This document shows positions 9,305 through 18,619 of a stretch of DNA of 64,000 nucleotides, piece after piece. Position 1 is the first letter of the stretch. The number at the start of each line of letters is the position of its first letter. Source of the DNA: Tropicibacter oceani (GTDB taxonomy: Bacteria; Pseudomonadota; Alphaproteobacteria; Rhodobacterales; Rhodobacteraceae); contig NZ_CP124616.1 in NCBI RefSeq assembly GCF_029958925.1, forward strand, positions 2,046,001-2,110,000, in the 5' to 3' direction. The position numbers were made by a program, and so were the translations under genes. Under the pieces are notes generated by a model, which was not told the DNA's origin, searched no databases, and worked only from the letters and a program-made list of their open reading frames with translations.

Positions 9305-10789
9305 GTGAAACCGCAATCCCTCGCTTTGATGCGTGATCGGGCCACACCCCTGCGGGTGTTCTGGCTGTCCACGCTGTCGATGGTACTGATCATTTCGCAA
9401 ACCCTGATGGCCCAGGCGCGCGGCGTCCCCGAAAGCTTTGCCGATCTGGCCGAACGCATCAGCCCGGCCGTGGTCAACATCACCACGTCGACGGTGGTCG
9501 CGGGCCGCACCGGTCCGCAAGGCATTGTGCCCGAAGGCTCGCCCTTCGAAGACTTCTTCCGTGAATTCCAGGACCGCAACGGCGGCCGCGATGGCGACCG
9601 GCCGCGCCGGTCCTCGGCGCTGGGTTCGGGCTTTGTGATCTCGGAGGACGGGTTCATCGTCACCAACAACCACGTGATCGAAGGCGCGGATGAAATCCTG
9701 ATCGAATTCTTCGAAGGCCAGGAACTGCCCGCGCAGCTGATCGGCACCGATCCGAACACCGATATCGCCCTGCTCAAGGTCGAGGCTGACGGCCCGCTGA
9801 AATTCGTCAGCTTTGGCAACAGCGACACGGCGCGTGTCGGCGATTGGGTCATGGCCATGGGCAACCCGCTGGGGCAGGGCTTTTCCGTCTCGGCCGGGAT
9901 CGTGTCGGCGCGCAACCGCGCGCTGTCGGGCACCTATGACGACTACATCCAGACCGACGCTGCCATCAACCGTGGCAACTCGGGCGGGCCGCTGTTCAAC
10001 ATGGACGGCGACGTGATCGGCGTGAACACCGCGATCCTGTCGCCCAACGGCGGTTCGATCGGCATCGGCTTTTCGATGGCGTCCAACGTGGTGACGAAGG
10101 TCGTCGATCAGCTGCGCGAATTCGGGGAAACCCGCCGCGGCTGGCTGGGTGTGCGCATCCAGGACGTGACCGAGGACGTGGCCGAGGCGCTGGGCCTGGA
10201 AAAGGCCGCGGGCGCGCTGGTGTCCGACGTGCCGGATGGTCCGGCCAAGGACGGCGGCATGCTGGCCGGTGACGTCATCGTCAGCTTTGACGGCGTCGAC
10301 GTGGTCGACACCCGCCAGCTGGTGCGCGTCGTCGCCAACACCCAGGTCGGCAAGACCGTGCGCGTCGTGGTCAACCGTGAAGGCAAGACCGAAACGCTGA
10401 AGATCACGCTTGGCCGCCGCGAAGAGGCCGAGTCTGCGGTGCCGGCCTCGGCTTCGCCTGATGCAACCCCGGACGAGCCGCAGAGCCTGGACCTGATGGG
10501 CCTGACCCTGCAGCCGCTGACCGACGAGCTGCGCGAGGAAATGCAGCTGAGCGAAGGCGACAAGGGGCTTGTGGTGATTTCTGTCGACGAGACGACGGAA
10601 GCCTTTGAAAAGGGCCTGCGCCCGGGCGACGTGATCACCGAGGCGGGGCAAAGCCAGGTGATGACCCTGTCCGATCTCGAGGACCGCATCGCCGAGGCGA
10701 ACGAGGCGGGGCGCAAGTCCATCCTGCTTCTGGTGCGCCGTGCCGGTGATCCGCGCTTTGTCGCGCTGGGTCTCGAAGAGACCGAGTAA
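9305..10789 (+). CDS. degP: Do/DegP-type periplasmic serine endoprotease
   Basis: Periplasmic ATP-independent protease and chaperone for misfolded envelope proteins. I start it at GTG 9305 because AAGGAG (9293-9298) is 6 nt upstream and a signal peptide follows directly (VFWLSTLSMVLIISQTLMAQA); longer readings give arginine-rich nonsense. The 494-aa product has the trypsin-like triad His123 (TNNHVIEG), Asp153 (NTDIALLKV) and Ser226 (RGNSGGPLF), a Q-linker-like loop around 66-105, then two PDZ domains (about 265-375 and 405-490). It sits next to hflKC, so two envelope-proteolysis systems are adjacent. DegP, DegQ and MucD cannot be told apart here. An intrinsic terminator follows. Confidence 0.93.
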   Translation: MKPQSLALMRDRATPLRVFWLSTLSMVLIISQTLMAQARGVPESFADLAERISPAVVNITTSTVVAGRTGPQGIVPEGSPFEDFFREFQDRNGGRDGDRPRRSSALGSGFVISEDGFIVTNNHVIEGADEILIEFFEGQELPAQLIGTDPNTDIALLKVEADGPLKFVSFGNSDTARVGDWVMAMGNPLGQGFSVSAGIVSARNRALSGTYDDYIQTDAAINRGNSGGPLFNMDGDVIGVNTAILSPNGGSIGIGFSMASNVVTKVVDQLREFGETRRGWLGVRIQDVTEDVAEALGLEKAAGALVSDVPDGPAKDGGMLAGDVIVSFDGVDVVDTRQLVRVVANTQVGKTVRVVVNREGKTETLKITLGRREEAESAVPASASPDATPDEPQSLDLMGLTLQPLTDELREEMQLSEGDKGLVVISVDETTEAFEKGLRPGDVITEAGQSQVMTLSDLEDRIAEANEAGRKSILLLVRRAGDPRFVALGLEETE

Positions 10790-10808
10790 CCGCCGGGACA
10801 AGACAGCG

Positions 10809-10837
10809 AAAAGGGCGCCTTTCGGGGCGCCCTTTTT
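10809..10837 (+). terminator. intrinsic terminator after degP
   Basis: A GC-rich stem AAAGGGCGCC / GGCGCCCTTT with a short loop is followed by a T-run, 20 bp after the stop codon of the DegP-type gene. Confidence 0.9.
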
Positions 10838-10892
10838 CGTTGTGTGATGGCGTGGGTGTCACGGACCGGCCCCGGCAGGCGGGGGGCGGCGT

Positions 10893-11546
10893 TCAACCTT
10901 TGGTCTGGCTGACCGCGACCAATCCCAGCGACCGCGCGGTTTCCAGCGACAGCTGCGCGCTGGCCAGGCCGCGTTCCTCCTGGTACTTGCGCAAGGCGGC
11001 AGCCGTGGGCGCATCAAGCCGCCCGGTGACGTTGCCGGCAAAATAGCCCCGCGCCGCCAGGGCGCGTTGCAGGGAGGATATGAACTCGGGCGTCAATTGC
11101 TCGGGGCAGGGGGCTTCGAACTTGATCTCTGCACGGGGGCGCACGACGCGCGGCACGGGGGCCTTGCGGTAGATCGGCGGGCGCAGAACCGTGCCGTCGG
11201 GCGCGATTTCTGCCTGTACGACCTGCACTTCGCCCATGACCTGTTCGTAGACCGCGGGCGTTGCCTCGCGTGCCCAGCAGCTGCGCTGAGGCGCGGCGGG
11301 GGCGCTGGCGACGGCAGGTTGAACCGGTGTCAGGCGGACGGGGGCAACCTCGGACAGGGGCGTCAGGGCCGTATCGACCGAGGCCTCGATCGCGGCGATG
11401 GCCAGATCGTCGCGGTCGGTGGGGGCGGCTGTATTCAACCGGGTCGCGGCATCACTGCGCCCGCCGCCTGCAGCGGGGGTATGCGAACAGCCAGCGACAA
11501 GGACCAGGTGGGCCACCATCGCGGCGGGAACGAGATAAGGTTTCAA
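10893..11546 (-). CDS. peptidoglycan-binding-domain lipoprotein
   Basis: A 217-aa predicted lipoprotein: the N-terminus KPYLVPAAMVAHLVLVAGC ends in a lipobox (VAGC, Cys20), followed by an Ala/Thr/Pro-rich linker. The C-terminal third (about residues 150-212) has the PG_binding_1 pattern: LTPEFISSLQRALAARGYF, a GRLDAPTAAALRKYQ element, and SLETARSLGL. It probably tethers to the outer membrane and touches peptidoglycan. The start codon is TTG at 11546; the internal ATG at 11519 would remove the basic residue of the signal. It is convergent with the DegP-type gene, and 41 bp from the DnaE2 remnant on the same strand. Confidence 0.75.
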   Translation of the reverse strand: MKPYLVPAAMVAHLVLVAGCSHTPAAGGGRSDAATRLNTAAPTDRDDLAIAAIEASVDTALTPLSEVAPVRLTPVQPAVASAPAAPQRSCWAREATPAVYEQVMGEVQVVQAEIAPDGTVLRPPIYRKAPVPRVVRPRAEIKFEAPCPEQLTPEFISSLQRALAARGYFAGNVTGRLDAPTAAALRKYQEERGLASAQLSLETARSLGLVAVSQTKG

Positions 11547-11587
11547 GACTGCTCTGGCCTCTGACGTGCCTTTGGTATCGTGGCACT

Positions 11588-11959
11588 CTACCGGTTTTGG
11601 CCTTCGGTGGGAAGCGCGGGATCAAGAAGCCTGTCCAGCAGTTGCGAGATATCCTCAATCTCTTCGGCGATGATATGGGTGACGCTGTTTTCGCGCTGAA
11701 GCCGGCCGGTGACGCGCAGCATCCGCCCGGCGATGACAGCGCGGCGGAACCGTTCGTACAGCTTGCGCCAGACGATGATGTTGACCACCCCGGTTTCATC
11801 CTCGAGCGTCAGAAAGATCACGCCCTTGGCGGTGCCGGGGCGCTGGCGCAGAATCACAAGCCCCGCCACCGTGATGCGCGCGCCGTTCGGCGGCAGCACC
11901 AGCTGCGCCGCGGTCACGGCAGAGGGCGGGCGGGACCAGTCTGATCCTGAGGGTCGCAT
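11588..11959 (-). pseudogene. dnaE2: C-terminal OB-fold remnant of error-prone DNA polymerase DnaE2
   Basis: The 123-codon frame contains ARITVAGLVILRQRPGTAKG, then VIFLTLEDETGVVNIIVW and VTGRLQRENSVTHIIAEEI, the OB-fold that ends DnaE2, the translesion polymerase of the SOS ImuA-ImuB-DnaE2 mutasome. The PHP, palm and finger domains (about 950 residues) are missing. The first 15-20 codons (MRPSGSDWSRPPSAVT) are not OB-fold sequence and may be the scar of an internal deletion. The frame is open to its stop, and a consensus LexA box lies 2 bp before its ATG, so it may still be made as a free SOS-induced OB domain. No imuA or imuB is nearby. Whether it is dead or exapted is open. Confidence 0.7.
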
Positions 11960-11961
11960 GG

Positions 11962-11976
11962 GAACGAATATAGAAC
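11962..11976 (-). promoter_or_regulatory. LexA (SOS) box, alphaproteobacterial type
   Basis: On the minus strand the bases are GTTCTATATTCGTTC, an exact match to the GTTC-N7-GTTC direct-repeat operator of alphaproteobacterial LexA. It ends two bases before the ATG of the DnaE2 remnant, and dnaE2 cassettes are established LexA targets. Confidence 0.75.
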
Positions 11977-12048
11977 ATTCATACCTTGGCGAAAAGGGGC
12001 CGCGTGATGACGCAAAAGGGACTGGCAGGCACTGTGCAGGCGCATTAG

Positions 12049-12405
<357 letters not shown>

Positions 12406-12407
12406 TC

Positions 12408-13184
12408 TTGGGCAGGGCGCCGCGTCTGCTGTCACGCCTGTGCAGCGGGTTCACCCGCGGCGCGCGGTTGGCGTCGTGCCTGTGGCTGGCCGCGGCGGCG
12501 CCTGCGGCGGCGGCACCGCCCAATCTCATCCTTGACGCCCGCTATGACGAGCCGACCGGCCGCTATGCGCATGGCGTTCTGGGGGATGCGGTCGAATGGG
12601 GGGCCTTGCGGCTTCGGGTGGATTTCTGCCGGGACTGCGAAAGCGCTGACATCCGAAATGTCGTGATCCGTTTGCCGCAAACCCGCGTGTTCGAAGACAT
12701 CGCGCCGCGGCTGGTCAATCTTGAGGGCCAGGGCAACACCGCTGTCATGGTGGTCGAAAGCGATCTGGAGCAAGGCGCAAGGTTGGCGCTTTACAACGAA
12801 GCGGGCCTGATGGCGGCGACGCCTTTCATCGGCCGGGCCAATCGCTGGCTGGCTCCGATCGGCAGCGGCGATCTGGTTGGCGACGGGCAAATCGAGCTCG
12901 CCTATATCGACCGGCCCCATTTGGCCAAAACCCTGCGCGTCTGGCGGTATGAAAACGGCGCATTGCGCGAAGTGGCGGCAGCGCAAGGGTTCACAAATCA
13001 CCGGATTGGCTGGTCCTACATCGCGGGCGGAATCCGTGATTGTGGCGATGGCCTTGAGATGATCGTAGCGGACGGGGACTGGAAACAGGTGATGTCTGTC
13101 CGGTTTGATCCCGCTTTGAAGGCGCAGACGCTTGGCGCCTACAGTGCCTCGAACATGCGCCGCGCCATGGAGTGCGGCAGGTAA
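12408..13184 (+). CDS. secreted VCBS/FG-GAP-like repeat protein, function unknown
   Basis: The frame has no ATG before the mature region; TTG at 12408, two bases after the ferredoxin stop, gives a plausible signal peptide (LASCLWLAAAAPAAAA) and a 258-aa product. The mature protein has repeated short beta-rich blocks such as NRWLAPIGSGDLVGDGQIEL, ending in Asp/Gly turns like the calcium-binding FG-GAP/VCBS motif, and AYIDRPHLAKTLRVWRYENG, suggesting a beta-propeller. Its role is not known. The same ferredoxin-propeller pairing suggests translational coupling rather than a functional link. An interspersed repeat follows its stop directly. Confidence 0.65.
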   Translation: MGRAPRLLSRLCSGFTRGARLASCLWLAAAAPAAAAPPNLILDARYDEPTGRYAHGVLGDAVEWGALRLRVDFCRDCESADIRNVVIRLPQTRVFEDIAPRLVNLEGQGNTAVMVVESDLEQGARLALYNEAGLMAATPFIGRANRWLAPIGSGDLVGDGQIELAYIDRPHLAKTLRVWRYENGALREVAAAQGFTNHRIGWSYIAGGIRDCGDGLEMIVADGDWKQVMSVRFDPALKAQTLGAYSASNMRRAMECGR

Positions 13185-13320
13185 GGGGGGCTCTGCCCCC
13201 GCGCCTTTGGCGCTCCCCCGGAGTATTTTTTCCAAGAAGAAGGGGCAAGGACGCGCTTCGTGTTTCTTTGTGCTTCAAATATCCCGGGGGAGTCCGCAGG
13301 ACGGGGGCAGCGCCCCCTGC
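13185..13320. repeat. head-to-head pair of interspersed GC-rich repeats, copy 2
   Basis: The left arm (13185-13243) reads GGGGGCTCTGCCCCC, then CTCCCCCGGAGTATTTT and CCAAGAAGAAGG. The right arm (13263-13320) is a related copy in the opposite orientation, ending GGGGGCAGCGCCCCC. Each arm contains its own short hairpin. It fills the 210-bp gap before the phosphoesterase gene; no other feature is seen there. Confidence 0.65.
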
Positions 13321-13394
13321 ACGGCCAAGGGCATGGCGCGGCGTGCAAATTGGGGCTTTGCATTTGCCGCCTCTGGCACTAACCCTCGTTCCTC

Positions 13395-14207
13395 ATGAGA
13401 CTTCTATTTCTTGGCGATGTGATGGGCCGCTCCGGGCGGCAGGGGATTGCGGACCGTCTGGCGAAGCTGCGCGATGACTGGCGGCTGGATTTCGTCGTGG
13501 TCAACGGTGAGAACGCTTCGAACGGGGCGGGGTTGACGGGGGCGCATGCCAAGCTGCTGCTGGACGCCGGGGCGGATGTGGTCACCCTGGGGGACCATGC
13601 CTTTGACCAGAAGGACATGCTGGGCCATATCGAGGGCGAGCCGCGCATCTTGCGGCCCATGAACTTTGCCAAGCAGGCGCCGGGGCGCGGGGCTGCGTTG
13701 TTCAGTGACCGGCGCGGGCGCAAGGTTCTGGTTGTGCAGGTTCTGGGGCAGGTCTTCATGAAGCGCGCCTTTGATGATCCGTTTTCGGCACTGGACGATG
13801 TGTTGCGGCGCCACCCGTTGGGCGGGCAGGCGCAGGCGATCATCGTCGATGTGCATTGCGAGGCGACAAGCGAAAAGATGGGCGTGGGGCATTTTTGCGA
13901 TGGCCGCGCCAGTCTGGTCGTCGGCACCCATACTCATGTTCCGACGGGCGATGCGCAGATCCTGCCTGGGGGCACGGCGTTTTTGTCCGATGCTGGCATG
14001 TGCGGCGATTACAACAGCGTCATCGGCATGGAAAAGGCCGAGCCCATGCGCCGTTTCGTGACCGGCATGGCCAAGGGTCGTTTCCAGCCCGCCGAGGGCG
14101 AGGCGACGCTGTCCGGGGTCTTTGTCGAAACCGATGACAAGACAGGCAAGGCCGTGTCGATCAAGATGGTCCGCCAGGGCGGCCGGCTGGAGCAGAGCGG
14201 CCCGTGA
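13395..14207 (+). CDS. YmdB-family metallophosphoesterase
   Basis: A 270-aa dimetal phosphoesterase of the TIGR00282 (YmdB) family. Metal-binding motifs appear in order: GDVMGRSGR near residue 7, NGENASNG near 38, GDHAFDQKD near 68, VDVHCEATSEK near 152 and GTHTHVPTGD near 180. The bacillus member hydrolyses cyclic nucleotides; the substrate here is untested. The stop overlaps the GTG start of the following transporter by four bases (GTGA), so the two are translationally coupled. An ATG directly after a low-GC stretch is the only sensible start. Confidence 0.9.
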   Translation: MRLLFLGDVMGRSGRQGIADRLAKLRDDWRLDFVVVNGENASNGAGLTGAHAKLLLDAGADVVTLGDHAFDQKDMLGHIEGEPRILRPMNFAKQAPGRGAALFSDRRGRKVLVVQVLGQVFMKRAFDDPFSALDDVLRRHPLGGQAQAIIVDVHCEATSEKMGVGHFCDGRASLVVGTHTHVPTGDAQILPGGTAFLSDAGMCGDYNSVIGMEKAEPMRRFVTGMAKGRFQPAEGEATLSGVFVETDDKTGKAVSIKMVRQGGRLEQSGP

Positions 14208-15139
14208 GCGCGCGCGGCGCGGGCGTTCTGCCATTCCTGGCGCTGGCCGGGATCGGTGCGGCCTGGGGGGCGACGCAGCCTTTGTCCAAGATCGCCGTGT
14301 CCGAGGGGTATCGCCATTTCGGGCTGCTTTTCTGGCAGATGAGCCTTGGGGCGCTGATCCTGTTGGCGGTCATGGCGCTGCGCGGCACGCGTCTGTCGCT
14401 GGCGCCGGTGCACCTGCGGCTTTACCTGATCATTGCCTTGATCGGCTCGATCCTGCCGGGTATCGCCTCGTACAATGCGGCGGTGCATCTGCCCTCGGGC
14501 ATCTTGTCGATCCTGCTCAGCTCGGTCCCCATGTTGGCCTTTCCCGTTGCCCTGGCGCTGGGGTTGGAGCGGTTCCGCATGCGCCGCCTTTTGGGGCTGT
14601 CGCTGGGCATGGTCGGGGTTGCGCTGCTGATCCTGCCCGATACGCAGATGCCGCGCGAGGTGCAGCTGCTTTGGGTGCCTGTCGCGCTGCTGTCGTCGCT
14701 TTGCTATGCCTTCGAGGGCAATTTCGTCGCCAAATACGGGCGCGCGGGGCTGGGGCCGGTTGCGCTTTTGGCGGGGGCTTCGGCCTTGGGGGCGCTGATC
14801 TGCCTGCCGCTGGCGCTGCTGAGCGGACAGTTCATTGACCCGCGTCTGCCCTGGGGCGCGCCGGATATTGCGCTGATCGCCTCGTCCGTGCTGCATGCGG
14901 CGGCCTATTCGGGCTATGTCTGGCTTGTGGGGCTGGCCGGATCGGTCTTTGCGGTGCAGGTGTCCTATTTCGTCACGCTGTTCGGGGTCGGCTGGGCCAT
15001 GCTGTTTCTGTCCGAGGGGTACTCCGGCTGGATATGGGCGGCGCTGGGCGTCATGCTGGCGGGCATGGCCCTGGTGCAGCCGCGTCCAAGAGCCCTTGTA
15101 GAGCCCGGCGCAACCGTTCAAGATGCAAAGCCGCTGTAA
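14204..15139 (+). CDS. EamA/DMT-superfamily transporter
   Basis: A 311-aa inner-membrane protein with ten predicted hydrophobic helices in two EamA halves (about residues 8-140 and 155-295). It starts with GTG overlapping the phosphoesterase stop. GAAWGATQPLSKIAV near the N-terminus and SYNAAVHLPSGILSILLSSVPM around residues 85-105 are typical of drug/metabolite exporters of this superfamily. The substrate cannot be deduced. It is distinct in sequence from the second EamA protein at 21338. Confidence 0.85.
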   Translation: MSARGAGVLPFLALAGIGAAWGATQPLSKIAVSEGYRHFGLLFWQMSLGALILLAVMALRGTRLSLAPVHLRLYLIIALIGSILPGIASYNAAVHLPSGILSILLSSVPMLAFPVALALGLERFRMRRLLGLSLGMVGVALLILPDTQMPREVQLLWVPVALLSSLCYAFEGNFVAKYGRAGLGPVALLAGASALGALICLPLALLSGQFIDPRLPWGAPDIALIASSVLHAAAYSGYVWLVGLAGSVFAVQVSYFVTLFGVGWAMLFLSEGYSGWIWAALGVMLAGMALVQPRPRALVEPGATVQDAKPL

Positions 15140-15171
15140 CCCCCCAGTCATCCACAGGGATAACGCCAGAC

Positions 15172-16950
15172 ATGCAATTGATGGAACTGAGCCAGACCGG
15201 TCAGGCGTGGGGCGCGCTGGCGGTGCTTGTGGTGATGTTTGCGCTGTTCGTGCGCGAGGCCTACCCGGTCGAGGTGACCGCCATCGGCGGTGTCGGCGCG
15301 CTGCTACTGATGGGGGTTCTGCCCTATGATCAGGCGCTGGACGTGCTGTCGAACCCGGCGCCCTGGACCATTGCGGCCATGTTTATCGTCATGGGGGCGC
15401 TGGTGCGCACCGGGGCTCTGGATGTCTTTACCCGCTATGCGCAGGACCAGGTGGCCAAACGCCCCCGGCGGGCGACCGCCGGGATCATCGGTGTCGTGGT
15501 GGTGGCCTCGGCTTTCATGAACAACACGCCCGTCGTGGTGGTGATGCTTCCGGTCTTTGTGCAGATCGCCAACGCCCTTGGCATCGCCCCGTCCAAGCTG
15601 TTGATTCCGCTCAGTTATGCGGCGATCCTTGGCGGCACGACCACGCTGATCGGGACCTCGACCAACCTTTTGGTGGACGGCGTCGCGCGGACCCGCGGGC
15701 TGGAGCCCTTTACCATTTTCGAGGTCACGCCGCTGGCAGCGATCCTTGTCGTTTGCGGGATTGCCTATGTGGCGCTGGCCGGGCCTTACCTGCTGCCTGA
15801 ACGGACCTCGATGGCGGGCATGCTCAAGGACCGTTCGCGGATGAAGTTCTTTACCGAGGCGGTGATCCCCCCGGACAGCAACCTGATCGGGCGCGAAGTG
15901 CTGGGCGTGCAGCTGTTCAAGCGCGAAGGCGTGCGGTTGATCGACGTGATCCGCGGCGATGAATCGCTGCGCCGCAACCTTGACGGGGTGACGCTTCAGG
16001 TCGGGGACCGGGTGGTTCTGCGCACCCAGATGACGGAACTTCTGTCGCTTCAGCGCAACAAGGAGCTCAAGCGGGTCGACCAGGTTTCGGCCAAGGAAAC
16101 CTCGACCGTCGAGGTGCTGATCACCCCGGGCTGCCGCATGGTGGGCCGGTCGCTGGGCGCGTTGCGCCTGCGCCGCCGGTTCGGCGTCTATCCGCTGGCC
16201 GTGCACCGGCGCAACCAGAACATCGGCCGCCAGCTGGATCAGCTGGTTGTGCGGGTCGGCGATACCCTGCTGCTCGAAGGGGCGCCGGACGATATCAAGC
16301 GCCTGGCGGACGAAATGCAGCTGGTCGATGTCTCGCACCCGACCGAGCGCGCCTTTCGCCGTGGCCATGCGCCCATCGCGCTGGTGGCGCTGGCCGGCAT
16401 CGTCATCCTGTCGGCACTGGGCATCGCGCCCATCCTTGCGCTGTCGGTGATCGCTGTCGCGGTGGTCCTGCTGACCCGCTGCATCGACGCGGATGAGGCG
16501 TTTTCCTTTGTCGAAGGCCAGTTGCTGGCGCTGATCTTTTCGATGCTGGCCATCGGCGCGGCGCTGGAACATTCCGGGGCGGTCAAGCTGATCGTCGACG
16601 CGATTGCGCCCTCGCTCAGCACGCTGCCGCCGGTGCTGCTGGTGGCGTCGGTGTTCTTTCTGACCTCGGCCCTGACCGAAGCGGTGTCCAACAACGCGGT
16701 GGCGGTCGTGGTGACACCCATCGCCATCGGGCTGGCGCAGGCGGTGGGCGTCGATCCGCGCCCGCTGGTTGTGGCGGTGATGATCGCGGCATCCTGCGCC
16801 TTTGCCACGCCGATCGGCTATCAGACCAACACGCTGGTGTATGGCCCCGGCGGTTATCGCTTTACCGATTTCCTGCGCATCGGGCTGGGGATGAACATCA
16901 TCATGGGGGTCATTGCCTCGGTGCTGATCCCGGTGTTCTTTCCGCTTTAG
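15172..16950 (+). CDS. SLC13-family permease with two TrkA-C domains
   Basis: A 592-aa membrane transporter of the divalent-anion:Na+ symporter (ArsB/NhaD) superfamily. The N-terminal membrane half includes NNTPVVVVMLPVFVQIA and GGTTTLIGTSTNLLVDG, the conserved substrate and cation hairpins. Between the halves (about residues 205-395) lie two TrkA-C (RCK_C) domains, seen in REVLGVQLFKREGVRLIDV and GRSLGALRLRRRFGVYPL. The second membrane half has EAVSNNAVAVVVTPIA and GYQTNTLVYGPGGYRF. Sulfate, dicarboxylate or similar anions are likely substrates; which one is not visible. ATG at 15172. Confidence 0.9.
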   Translation: MQLMELSQTGQAWGALAVLVVMFALFVREAYPVEVTAIGGVGALLLMGVLPYDQALDVLSNPAPWTIAAMFIVMGALVRTGALDVFTRYAQDQVAKRPRRATAGIIGVVVVASAFMNNTPVVVVMLPVFVQIANALGIAPSKLLIPLSYAAILGGTTTLIGTSTNLLVDGVARTRGLEPFTIFEVTPLAAILVVCGIAYVALAGPYLLPERTSMAGMLKDRSRMKFFTEAVIPPDSNLIGREVLGVQLFKREGVRLIDVIRGDESLRRNLDGVTLQVGDRVVLRTQMTELLSLQRNKELKRVDQVSAKETSTVEVLITPGCRMVGRSLGALRLRRRFGVYPLAVHRRNQNIGRQLDQLVVRVGDTLLLEGAPDDIKRLADEMQLVDVSHPTERAFRRGHAPIALVALAGIVILSALGIAPILALSVIAVAVVLLTRCIDADEAFSFVEGQLLALIFSMLAIGAALEHSGAVKLIVDAIAPSLSTLPPVLLVASVFFLTSALTEAVSNNAVAVVVTPIAIGLAQAVGVDPRPLVVAVMIAASCAFATPIGYQTNTLVYGPGGYRFTDFLRIGLGMNIIMGVIASVLIPVFFPL

Positions 16951-16956
16951 AAACGG

Positions 16957-17691
16957 TCAGCGATAGCGCTGGACAAAGCCTTCGAGGATCTTTTCGGGCC
17001 AGGTGACATCAGCGGCGCGGCACATGGCGATCAGATCGCCCGCGGTTTCGGGCGGGAAATAACCGCGGTCCTTGTAGATGTGAATGCGGGTTTCGAACCC
17101 GGCGGCATCCGCTTCGGGGTGGAACTGCGTGGCATAGACGTTCTGACCGTGGCGGATCATCTGGAAAGGGCAGGGCCCCGAGGACAACAGGTGAACCGCG
17201 CCTTGGGGCAGTTCTTGCAGGGCTTCCTTGTGGCCGACAAAGGCATCGAACCGATCGGGCAGGGCAGCCAGCAAGGGATCGGCCCGGCCGTCCGGCGTTG
17301 CAATACAGGTCGACGGGCCAACCGCCTCGCCATAGCGGTCCTTGCTGACCTTGGCGCCCAGGTGGTGGCCCAGGATGCCGATGCCATAGCAGCAGCCCAT
17401 GAAAGGCACGTCATCGGCGGTGATGGCGGGCATCAGCGACAGGCAGGCGCTTTCGATCCGCGCCTCGACCGGGGTCTTCTTGTCTGCCGGGTCCGACACG
17501 CAGCCCGGGCCGCCGCCGACGATCACCCCGGCATAGTCGCGCGGGTCCAGCCCGCCGGGCAGGTCCTCGCAATCCAGGCGGATGCGGTGGGTCTGCGCCT
17601 CGTCCAGCCCGCCCTTGGTCAGGAAGGCCTGGAATTCATCGTCGCTGGCCTCGGCTTCGGGGCGCAACTGCAAGATCAGGAAACGTGCCAT
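16957..17691 (-). CDS. class I glutamine amidotransferase (GMP synthase-like)
   Basis: A 244-aa stand-alone class I glutaminase-fold protein. The nucleophile elbow is [11 protein letters not shown], so Cys101 is the likely catalytic residue in the G-x-C-x-G pattern, and the His-Glu pair lies in [10 protein letters not shown] near residue 195. It resembles GuaA-like amidotransferases such as YfeJ/gamma-glutamyl hydrolases without a synthase domain. No partner synthase is adjacent, so the amination or hydrolysis target is unknown. It converges tightly (6 bp) on the SLC13 permease and diverges from the YebC gene. Confidence 0.85.
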   Translation of the reverse strand: MARFLILQLRPEAEASDDEFQAFLTKGGLDEAQTHRIRLDCEDLPGGLDPRDYAGVIVGGGPGCVSDPADKKTPVEARIESACLSLMPAITADDVPFMGCCYGIGILGHHLGAKVSKDRYGEAVGPSTCIATPDGRADPLLAALPDRFDAFVGHKEALQELPQGAVHLLSSGPCPFQMIRHGQNVYATQFHPEADAAGFETRIHIYKDRGYFPPETAGDLIAMCRAADVTWPEKILEGFVQRYR

Positions 17692-17815
17692 GGCGGGGGC
17701 TTACGGCGGCGCGGCGAAATTGCCAAGGGGCCAGTTGGCCGCGCCCTTGGCAAGCCCGCCCCAGATGCCCTATAGAGGCGCGCAGATCATCCAATCCGTG
17801 CAAGAGGCGTATACC

Positions 17816-18565
17816 ATGGCCGGCCATTCCAAATGGGCAAACATTCAGCACCGCAAGGGCCGTCAGGACAAACTGCGGGCCAAGCTTTTCTCGAAATTCT
17901 CGAAAGAGATCACCATCGCCGCCAAGATGGGCGATCCCGACCCTGACAAGAACCCGCGCCTGCGCCTTGCGGTCAAGGAAGCGCGCTCGCAATCCATGCC
18001 CAAGGACAACATCGAACGCGCCATCAAAAAGGCCGTGGGCGGCGAAGGCGAGGATTACGAAGAAATCCGCTATGAGGGCTATGGCCCCAACGGCGTGGCG
18101 GTGATCGTCGAGGCGATGACCGACAACCGCAACCGCACCGCGTCGAACGTGCGGTCGACCTTTACCAAGAACGGCGGCAACCTGGGCGAAACCGGCAGCG
18201 TCGGTTTCATGTTCGAACGCAAGGGCGAGATCATCTATCCCGTCAGCGCGGGCGATGCCGACACCATCATGATGGCCGCGATCGAAGCCGGGGCCGAGGA
18301 TGTCGAATCCTCCGAGGACGGGCATGTGATCTATTGCCAGGACACCGACCTGAACGAGGTGTCCACCGCGCTCGAGGCGGAACTGGGCGAGTCGGAATCG
18401 ACCAAGCTGATCTGGAAACCCGGCACCACGACCGAACTGGACCTGGACGGCATGCAGGCGCTGATGAAGCTGGTGGATGCGCTGGAAGACGACGATGACG
18501 TGCAGCGCGTCACCACCAACTTCGAGGCCAGCGACGAGGTCATGTCGCAACTCGAAGAGGCCTGA
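17816..18565 (+). CDS. YebC/PmpR-family protein
   Basis: A 249-aa protein opening [19 protein letters not shown], the invariant YebC N-terminus. [20 protein letters not shown] and [18 protein letters not shown] are the other family blocks. YebC proteins were named as DNA-binding regulators (PmpR), and recent work on the family ties some members, including the mitochondrial TACO1, to relief of ribosome stalling at polyproline. Which applies here cannot be told. In many alphaproteobacteria yebC lies near ruvC, but no ruv gene is present in this window. Confidence 0.93.
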   Translation: MAGHSKWANIQHRKGRQDKLRAKLFSKFSKEITIAAKMGDPDPDKNPRLRLAVKEARSQSMPKDNIERAIKKAVGGEGEDYEEIRYEGYGPNGVAVIVEAMTDNRNRTASNVRSTFTKNGGNLGETGSVGFMFERKGEIIYPVSAGDADTIMMAAIEAGAEDVESSEDGHVIYCQDTDLNEVSTALEAELGESESTKLIWKPGTTTELDLDGMQALMKLVDALEDDDDVQRVTTNFEASDEVMSQLEEA

Positions 18566-18619
18566 CCGCCAACGCGCACGGTGTCATGACTGGGGGCTTT
18601 CGGCGTTTCGCGGGCCCGA

